Source: Endomychus coccineus (taxonomy: Eukaryota > Arthropoda > Insecta > Coleoptera > Endomychidae). Taken from it: a DNA stretch of 64,000 nucleotides. The DNA lies in assembly GCA_958510875.1 (NCBI GenBank), contig OY294069.1, positions 179,410,868 to 179,474,867 on the forward strand, in the 5' to 3' direction. Of this stretch, positions 56,345-64,000 are shown in pieces (position 1 is the first letter of the stretch; every line of letters begins with the position of its first letter). Position numbers and translations under genes: made by a program. The notes beneath the pieces are model-generated. The model was not told where the DNA came from, did no database searches, and was given only the letters and a program-made list of their open reading frames with translations.

Positions 56345-56985
56345 CCTTATCCAGTACCTATCTTCCATATATTGCAAATACAACAGATCGAATTTCCAAA
56401 ATCTTTATTAAACACACTTCCAAAACTATCTCAGTCTTACAAACCTGTCAAAGATTCCCTCCGGAAGTCTACTATTCAAGACTATTCAAAATAATCAACA
56501 GGGTTATTGATGTAAGAAGAAAAACCATATAGTCAGCACCTTTGATGAAGTTCCCGACTTCGACAAATCTGGGGATTCATAAAATCGATTGTGATTCGTT
56601 TTCAATGCGCTATGTGGTTTAAATAAAAAGTAATATTTTATCTAGATTTAACGAACATTTTTCCCATATAAAGAAAAATGATGGGGACAAAATCTACATT
56701 AGCCGAACATATTTAAAAAACATACAGATCATACAATTTCTCAAGAAAAATGTCACTTTTAAAACACAGTATTGACAAATATCTAGATAATTCAGGAGGG
56801 ATGGAAATGTATAAACGATAAAGCAGTTTATTAAATTCCAATACAACTCTAACCGATGAAGGCTACTTGGTAGCTGAACGGTCCACAGTACTTCAACAAT
56901 ATTTCACTGGATAAGTATGATTGTTTCTTATTCATAGTGTATCCACAGTGTAAACTCTTCTATTGTTTACTATAGGATTGTTTTT
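56345..56985 (+). pseudogene. Penelope-like remains with GIY-YIG and family B terminus
   Basis: TYLPYIANTTDRISKIFIKH (56361-56420) recalls the LPYI-xxTDRI stretch before GIY-YIG in a third PLE type. From about 56520 the family B pieces follow: KFPTSTNLGIHKIDC, MRYVV and SRFNEHFSHIKKN (decayed GIY-YIG), then a terminal segment with a mutated hammerhead core ACCGATGA near 56851 and GGCTAC-TTG-GTAGC stem II. It may be two PLE fragments joined. Confidence 0.65.
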
Positions 56986-56999
56986 CCTTCCTTAATAAA

Positions 57000-58230
57000 A
57001 TTCAGTCTTGTCTTCAGCCGTTGTCGGGATCCATTGCTTTTTCTATTGTATAATCCAGAGCTTCTCTTGTGTTTGATGAGCGTATTTTCGCTGTAAAATT
57101 TGATATATATTTTCATCCATAAACGGTGGGTGTGAAAGCTTATTGCAAAAATGCGCTATTTTGGTAATATTAAGGATATCCAAAATATTCATTTAGAATT
57201 CGAATATTTCAGTAGATCCATAGAAAAAACAAAAGCAGTATAGGAATGTTATGTTTTCTAAGAACAATAAAGTTGATCTCTCAGTTAGTTTCAGAGCATG
57301 ATATCACTTATGTTTATTATTGCCTTTTTGAAAATTGTAATGACGTAAATCAAGATCTTTGACCCCATGATAATGATAAAAATGGTATATTTGGAAGCAT
57401 TCATTTTTCAATCTTATATTACAAGTTCTAGTATTAATTCAAATTTCATTTCAACCTATGTTATTTACTTTAATTGAAGAGACTATTCTGCATTGCCTAT
57501 TAGGTTTGATATATTTGTTTATAGGTTGTACAGTAGGTACTTGCTTGATGTGAACAGAGTCGTCTGCTAGTGCTTTATAGTTATTCTAGAATGTAGATGG
57601 TTGTATTTCAGCGTGAAATACGCTTTTCTTAAGTAATAAAAGCTAAATATGCTTGTATGAAATCAACGTATAAGTTATATAGAGCCTGAACTAATATTCT
57701 ATAGAAAATATATCTTTCTTGACTACTAGAATACTTGATTGTGTTCTGAATGCCTACTGATTAGAATGAACTCGAATATGTCCGTGAATTATATGTTGTT
57801 TTAAAGTTTAAATTGTCGCGACAGTTACGAAGAAGTCGTCAAAGAAAGTTTCCATAACTTTTCACGACACTATAGCCAATAAAACCGTATAGTGGTTTTC
57901 CCAATAGTGAATTGTATTTCATAGGCTAGGGATTTTATGTTTACAGTTTTATAACTACAAAAACAAGGAAAATTCATCGTATTTGAGCTATAATGTTTCC
58001 ACTGTCGTCCCATTCATATTGTCCTCTAACAAGTTAAAAACGTTTTTGCGAAAGTGATCTCCAGATTTTACATTTTCAACTTCATCTTCAACAACTTAAC
58101 AGCAGACATAATTATGAATTACTTTTAGAATCAAATAGTAAATTTAAATTTCCAGCACATTTTTTGTATTGGTATCACTATGTAGCCGATTTAATCGCTT
58201 GCTATACATGTTAGATCCGACAAATAAATT
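57000..58230. other. No gene seen
   Basis: AT-rich, no frame worth noting. Confidence 0.45.
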
Positions 58231-58239
58231 ATTTGGGGA

Positions 58240-58730
58240 TAATAATGGAAGCAATGGGTTGTCGGTTCACACAGATCGGCTGCGTAGGTTATAATTGGGC
58301 GGATCATGGCCGTGTAGAACCAGTTCAGAATCCGTGGCCGTTGACCTCATGTGTTTTGCCTTCTTCACCCGGGTTTCCAGGTGCATTTTCCAGCTTACTC
58401 AGCGTTTTAGGTGGAAGGTCCTCCCTTACAAACGAATCTATGGTGAAGGCCCTAGTTAAAATCAATTCGATCGTTTCAGGATTCACCTTAAGTCCCACGA
58501 CCTCACATCAGCAAGCCACAATGGCAAGTGCAGTCTTCTGCAGCTCACACAAGTTGACTGTGTATTGCCTAGAGTTACATCCGCCAAGTCGTCTTCATAG
58601 GCTTGGCCGTAAAACCCAGCCTCATTCAGCTCAACTTTCAAACTGTTTACCACCAGATAGTACTTAGTACTTCTCCTTGTGTACATGCGATACGATCATT
58701 ATGGTGTGCCGTTATCGAACTCTGCGAGAA
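58240..58730 (-). pseudogene. R1-type LINE reverse transcriptase fragment
   Basis: Minus frame VVNSLKVELNEAGFYGQAYE then DDLADVTLGNTQST gives the Y-ADD catalytic block (here YEDD) after LN-x-AG-x-QGYADD. With shifts it continues to GLKVNPETIELILTRAFTID and SFVREDLPPKTLSKLENAP. The wording is that of the R1 clade, whose members often insert in rDNA. The long plus frame at 58233-58667 is its antisense shadow. Confidence 0.75.
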
Positions 58731-58949
58731 CATGAGATTGATCCTCCTAACCAAGCTGTATCTGCAGCATGACAAGTGTTGCCGAACGCCCCTACGATGT
58801 CCTACGCCTAGAGAGCACGGTCCGAGACTAAGAGCTTCTTCGATCTGGGTAACTAGATGATGAAGTGACGTCTCGGTTGATTTCTCCGCCTGAAAAATCA
58901 GTTAAAGCACCGTCTTTGATATACGAGTACTACCTATCGATCAGCCTCT

Positions 58950-59685
58950 CCAGGGCTTTCAAGAGAAATGAAGTGAGGCTGATATTTGAGGCTAAATAGT
59001 TGTATTGAATAAGCTCGATGTTGATTGCTTTCTTCATCATTTGTACAATATGACGATAACAAGAACTGGCCTTCAACACAATTCAAGTCTTCGAAGATTC
59101 CAAAATAATAGATTACTACGTAAAGGATATTTGGGCTTCAAAACCAATTGAAGAATGAATTCAACGTTTATTCATGAATAAATGGATTAGTTGTCAGCTT
59201 ATAAATTAACCAATTACATGCGTCCACAAATTAGACATTTGAACCGAGCTTTAATGACCCTTTAAATTAATGACCTTAACATCATCATGTTGATTCGAGT
59301 AATTCGATAATTCTATAATTTATGATGTTCTATGGAATATGGTATCTCTATAAACGTAGTTCCAGCCCGAATGAACAAAAGTATACATAAGGTCATAAAA
59401 CGCTTAGTTCCTTACATCCGGATATGGTAGCTTTAGGGCATTCGATAGCAATAGAGTTTTTTCGAGATGATGGAAAAGTAATCTTCTGGGATCGTGAAGC
59501 AGTGCTCAAGTCCACAAGAGCATTCGGCGTTAACTACGGTTGAATTCAATTATTCAATTCAATTTACAGAAACACAATTCACACTTTTTCAAGATTGTAA
59601 CTGATTCCCCTATCCAATCCCTAAATCGTGAGGAGATTGTGGTTGTCTTTTTTTCGAATATAGACTACCCTATACAGCGGATAGT
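58950..59685. other. No gene seen
   Basis: Nothing recognised. Confidence 0.4.
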
Positions 59686-59689
59686 GCGA

Positions 59690-59795
59690 GAGCAGTTGGA
59701 CCAACCACTACAGGGAAGAGCTGCAAGAGAGCATCCACATGGGACTGTTTTTTCGCCGCTTTTATGGTCGCTGCTTGTAGATGGGTTGGCCTAAT
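59690..59795 (+). pseudogene. Short R1-type LINE RT fragment
   Basis: HPHGTVFSPLLWSLLVDGLA matches GCPQGGVLSPLLWSLLVDGLL of R1-type reverse transcriptases. About 100 bp only. Opposite direction to the piece at 58240-58730, whose LINE continues with the block that follows this one. Confidence 0.65.
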
Positions 59796-59799
59796 ACAA

Positions 59800-61380
59800 A
59801 TACATAGGCTGTACGTCATAGTCATCACTTATGTTAACGTACTGTGTGCATCTTTCTAACTACTTAGTACAGGCCCCATTTTCTAACTATCCATTATAAT
59901 CGCCCGTCTATATACATGAATCCTTCCAACTTCTTGCTTTGTTCTAGGACTCCTTCATGAAACATACTGTATGATCGCGTCAGTGAACTTAATCGCTTTC
60001 CGTGAATTTTATCCTTCGGCCATGCAATTAATTTGCACCTGTTGTTTCACAAGACATAATCTATTCCAAACGATCGAGCAAGTTATCAAATATCAATCAT
60101 ACATTTTCAGGAAAGTATTTGTTCAAGCGAAAAAATAGAGCAAGGGGGAGTGGTATATCAGTCTACCATGCTATTATATGGGCAATTTTTCGATACTTTC
60201 CATCGCATTTTCTCGAATTATAATCGTCTTGATTCGGTGCACTTCGATAACACTGATTACCTTTTCATCCGTCCTTCACCAGTTCGAAAGTTCATTAAAT
60301 TTTGCAACTTATCGAAGATTCTTTGTCTGATCTTTATTTTACTATGCCGTATGTCTTGCAAACTGATAGATGTCATCGGAGCAACTTGAGTTTAAGCTAT
60401 TCTAAATGATGTCGAAACAGTACCAATCTCAGCGTATTATCAACTTATCTCACACAAGATACGTAAATTTAGCTTTTCTTTCACATTTTTTGATTACAAC
60501 CATTTTCACGGGCAGTGCCTAGTACTCTCCAGAGTCCTAAGTCATGGTAATATCTTCATGGAAGCTTTCGATGAAGATATCCTTCCCACCATGGAAGTTG
60601 AATTGCAAGGGTCACTGACATTTCTTGCCATCTTTGTATGTCGACAAGATGACGACCCTCTATGACAATATGTCAATCTTCTAGTACAATTTGTAATGAA
60701 TTACATACAAAGATATCAATTCAACTCGAAAACATGAAAACCTTAATAGATTTCATTCATAATTCCTTCAATTCAATAATTTCTCACATTACAATATTCA
60801 AAAATCCTTGAAAAAGTATATTTCCTCTGATGGTCAAAATCGAACTAGGCCACAAACTACGTCATGCAATATTGCTAATGCTCACTAATTTTTTTCATTT
60901 CAGAAAGTACTGTTTGTAGTTGTGGAACCCACAATTGAAACTAAGTACATATTTAAGATGTAACCCATAGGTTTTCCTTCCTTTATCATTACACATATGC
61001 TTTGTTTTGACACTCTACTCTAACAGATGTGTAGTACAAACTTTCAAAAAGTTTGATCTTCTTGAGATTTTTATGGTCTGTGTTGTCTAGTAGTTGCACT
61101 AGTTTATGTGGACGTCAATTCTCATGTTTTACTATAAACTTTTGGATCTCTTCTTTTACTGTTAGGATCTTGAGATTTCTTGTGTGGTCATTGCTGTAGT
61201 ATCAAGGGCTATTTAATACTTATGGAGGTCTTTATTTTGGTAAACTTGGATTATTTAAATATATTTGGCACGACCCCAGAGTTGGGTACCGCAGTTTCAA
61301 AACGGGTTTTAACATTTGTTATGAATTGGGAACAGTGACTTTATGCCTTACATCTAGAACTTTTTCTTATATCTTTAGTT
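59800..61380. other. No gene seen; one hairpin
   Basis: The 79-codon frame at 60150-60389 has no motif. At 60550-60580 ATATCTTCAT and ATGAAGATAT form a 10-bp perfect stem around an 11-base loop holding AAGCTT. Confidence 0.4.
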
Positions 61381-61384
61381 ATAT

Positions 61385-62470
61385 GTAAACTCTTGGGAAA
61401 TAGGTCACATTAAGACGTATGTCTCTTATATTTTCGTATAAGCAGTCTGAGACTAAATAGCTCTTGGACCAAAGTACCAACAATATTAAACAGGTGTGTT
61501 CAAAAAGTATGACCACGTTTGTCATACATTTGACTCATTGATTGTCTATAGGTTCTACAATTAACCGACTTATCATCTCGTTTTATGTGAATCATCTCCA
61601 TGATATATCTTTCATAATAATTGGTTTGTTTAGCAAAAATACTAACATGTTTAAAACCGAACTAATGGTTATAATCAGAGCAATGTTTCCCAAGGGCAGT
61701 GGCATTTTCCAAGTTTTGTTTTCATTGTTATAGTTACCGTTTTTGCAAATATAGTTTGGAGATTCCTGTATATGTCCCTTTCGCAATATAAACAATTTAA
61801 TTTATATACAGTGTAGGTTTGTTTATCTTTAGGTATTAACGATTATAAAATAAGTGTTATTAACAGTCTTATAGATAACTCCGTAAAATTGTCGCACCTT
61901 GAAAACCGTCCCAATAATTCGAAAAAAGTTCGTAATACACTGGAAATGAGTACTTAAATAAAATTTGTATCCCATTAACAAATAACGAATAAACATAATC
62001 TTTAATGGTACATCATATATAGATAATATAAACGGTAATAAAGATAATTTTATTACATTATCATATATTCCGGATACCTCAGAGAAAATTAGGAAATGTT
62101 GAACAAAGTATGACAGAAATGTTGCTGATAAAGCCTACCAACAGTATTGGTAAATATTTTTTGAATCTAAAATCGTTGATACCTGAAGATAAACAAACCC
62201 ATACGATATACAAATTAAATTGGTTAGATTGCGATGGGACTTATATAGCTATAACCCTCGCTATAACCGGAGATGATTCACATAAAACATGATAAGTCGA
62301 TAAATATTAGAATCGATGTACAATCATTCAGTCAAATTCATATAAATATAATTAACTAAACGTGCGTAGAGACGAAAATATAATAGATATAGATGTTAAC
62401 CTTACCTACCCTTCTTCCCAAGAGTTTAGATATAATTTCTACCTGGGTCAAGAATCATTATTATATATCT
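61385..62470. mobile_element. Penelope-like family A, two head-to-head fragments
   Basis: From about 61870 down to 61385 the minus strand carries the GIY-YIG region (YKLNCLYCERDIYRN near 61800, then decayed NYYER-like words) and the terminal GGGAAATAGGTCACATTA. From 61870 to 62470 the plus strand repeats the stretch before and into GIY-YIG (GTAATACACTGGAAATG, then YKLNWLDCDGTYIA at 62208-62249) and ends in a broken terminal segment with ACGTGCGTAGAGAC and ACCTGGGTCAAGAATCATTA. Hammerhead cores are lost in both. Confidence 0.75.
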
Positions 62471-62474
62471 GTAT

Positions 62475-62790
62475 TCTGAATCTTTTCTTGTCTTTTCGCG
62501 TACTCCCACTTGATGAACTGTATGTATATTACAGATCGTTGAAAGACATTGTCCTCTTTATTCAGTGTTCATAGTGGGAGAACATGAACACTGTTTAAGG
62601 CTTCAGCACATCGCAACGTCTATATTCGGGAAACATAAGTTTGTATCATCATATTATAAAGACTAAAGGTACTCATGGATCTCAAAAATGATAAGTGACA
62701 ACATGAATAATTAAATCTCGAATTAAATTGAATTGAAAAAGTGTTAAACATTCGAATGTTACATTGTGTAAATCCCAGTGGAAGTGTAGT
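62475..62790. other. No gene seen
   Basis: Short spacer before the exon-like block; contains ATTAAATTGAATTGAAAAAG, reminiscent of the AT arrays. Confidence 0.35.
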
Positions 62791-62795
62791 GCGTA

Positions 62796-63056
62796 ATGAA
62801 TGCTACTAAATTAGAGGTTCAACAAGAAATCACGGACAGGCTAGAAGCCGAACAGAAAATTCGAAAGAGCAATATGCTCAGTGTACGTGGAAACCGCTCA
62901 TGTTCAGAACAAGGACCCCATCCGACTTCGCATCTCTGGGGCAAGAAACGAACTAGAAAACGTACTTCGGCACCTCAGATGGGCGCACAACCACGTATGG
63001 CGCTCATTCTGCGCTCCAGAAGATCTTGGCCTGTTGCACCAGTCACAAATACTAGG
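62796..63056 (+). CDS. Candidate exon ending in a GTGAGC donor
   Basis: A GC-richer block with ATG at 62796 and open frame MNATKLEVQQEITDRLEAEQ, RKSNMLSVRGNRS and so on to 63059. A second frame (62881 onwards) gives SGARNELENVLRHLRWAHNH and EDLGLLHQSQIL, which looks more protein-like over the second half. The block ends ACTAG followed by GTGAGC at 63057. Either it is one exon in the first frame, or a gene or pseudogene with a frameshift near 62880. No domain recognised; no clear acceptor upstream. Confidence 0.4.
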
Positions 63057-63329
63057 TGAGCGATTTTTCAAATTTTCAGAAATTGCAGGGTATATACCCT
63101 TAACTTATTAATGCTCAAATGAATTTTTTCCTCAAACAAAATGTGAATAATTGAATATGTTATCGCTAGGCAAGTCGATAGAATCGATCAAAAGGATCGT
63201 TTTTCTTGTGCTGTCTTATAAATAGGACACTGAGAGGATATGAGTAATTTGGAAAATCTTTCATAGCAATTGACTTCTTGTTATGCATATTTCGTCACTA
63301 AAGGAACGCATTCACTACAAGCATATCCA

Positions 63330-63935
63330 AACAAATAATGTATTCTTCTGAAAGTCAATCATGCTGGTTTACCCCGCCCATGAATGGGTCATTATTGGTA
63401 AGTACTGTCTGCGCAGGAACAGCAACAAGTTCTTCTTTTCCTCAGCACCATCGAGAAACGAATGATAATGGTTCGACTGTAAAAAAAAATTGTAACGAGT
63501 GTTACAAATTTATTATCATGCCACTCAACAGCAAAGATTCTATTCTTGTTATCAAACTTATAATCATATGTAATGTACCACGTCTGTTCCTTTCAAGTTC
63601 TCTGATCGCTTTAGTGGATATTTTTGCGTCCTGTTTTGCCTAATGGTGTCCGTTGTCTGAAACAATAGGTCTTTCAGCTTACACAGTAACGTGTGTCTAG
63701 TGAAAAAGTTGTCAACATAAACGAAATAACTATTGAAGTCTTGAACACATAACATTTAGTAACTACTTTAGTTCCAAGCCAGTTTGTTGATATTCATATC
63801 TGTCGTTGCCGCAGTTTAGGGAAAAAGTGAAGCAAGAACGTCATGTCCGCAATTAACCCAGAATTTGTACTCAAACCTGATATGTTTGGCTCTTATGAAT
63901 TATTTTAGTGGATGTTGTCCATAATGGGAAAACGT
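63330..63935 (-). pseudogene. piggyBac-type transposase remnant
   Basis: Minus strand from 63935: PIRF-type words and KFWVNCG, then NSYFVYVDNFFTRHTLLCKL (63740-63680; VYVDNFFT carries a catalytic Asp), DTIRQNRTQKYPLKRSENLK (the GT-x-R-x-NR block), VEWHDNKFVTLVT (W-x-D-N-x-VT) and DPFMGGVNQHDWLSEEY (MGGVD block, Asp changed to Asn). Each block is in the family order but in different frames, so it is dead. It starts near the right edge; the N-terminus may lie beyond or be lost. Confidence 0.8.
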
Positions 63936-64000
63936 TAATTCATTTTACGTGTATCGCCCCAGATTTTCCTTGTTTCAGGTTGATAAAGGATTATCGAACA

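Noticed and set aside
58233..58667. 144-codon plus frame
   Set aside because: Antisense to the R1-type LINE fragment, which has the recognisable motifs.
1..64000. CRISPR array, bacterial operon or ribosomal RNA
   Set aside because: No regularly spaced identical repeats with unique spacers, no operon-like gene packing, and no rRNA-like sequence seen; the introns and elements are eukaryotic.

Overview
The window looks like AT-rich, intron-bearing nuclear DNA from an arthropod, most likely an insect. The evidence is an intact four-exon cytochrome P450 of the insect CYP6-like (clan 3) type, a TATA plus arthropod initiator promoter, spliced exons with GT/AG borders, and a mobile-element load typical of insects: mariner-like, hAT, piggyBac, Helentron, Penelope-like, and several LINE clades. 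I cannot fix the order from sequence alone. A beetle would fit, but that is a guess.

Layout. 0-3.5 kb: AT-rich arrays, a broken hAT transposase, an open terminal exon for an acidic protein rich in SUMO-type motifs with a fresh 180-bp in-frame tandem duplication, and a mariner remnant holding a 133-bp retroinsertion. 3.5-12 kb: LINE fragments and a minus-strand Helentron piece (helicase end plus endonuclease). 14.5-22 kb: four DNA transposons with clear ends: a mariner (14526-16016), a deletion derivative of the Helentron (16429-16910), a hAT with 8-bp target duplication (17594-19238), and a mariner-like element with about 600-bp inverted repeats (20088-21894). 21.9-29.3 kb: Penelope-like elements (PLEs) of at least two families, mostly head-to-head. 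30-37 kb: two isolated exon-like segments, a small hAT, a further PLE and LINE remains. 39-42.5 kb: an R2/R4-type LINE and more PLE. 42.87-45.69 kb: the P450 gene on the minus strand, the only complete gene seen. 46.7-64 kb: tRNA-like halves, a deleted LINE, a long PLE copy, hAT, mariner, PLE and LINE scraps, an exon-like block, and a piggyBac transposase running towards the right edge.

The most interesting signal is a set of hammerhead self-cleaving ribozyme motifs. PLE family A and family B copies carry a CUGAUGA, stem II, GAAA core with pairing stems I and III in their terminal segments. Two more motifs of different sequence (56119-56165 minus, 47123-47182 plus) lie near or outside the PLE copies. 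Hammerheads in PLEs are known, so what is new here would be the number, the different stem III forms, and the two unassigned motifs.

Host genes are few: the P450, the SUMO-motif protein exon, and possibly exons at 30467-30644, 36777-36894 and 62796-63056. Almost everything else recognisable is mobile-element debris. All alignments and spacings were made by eye.
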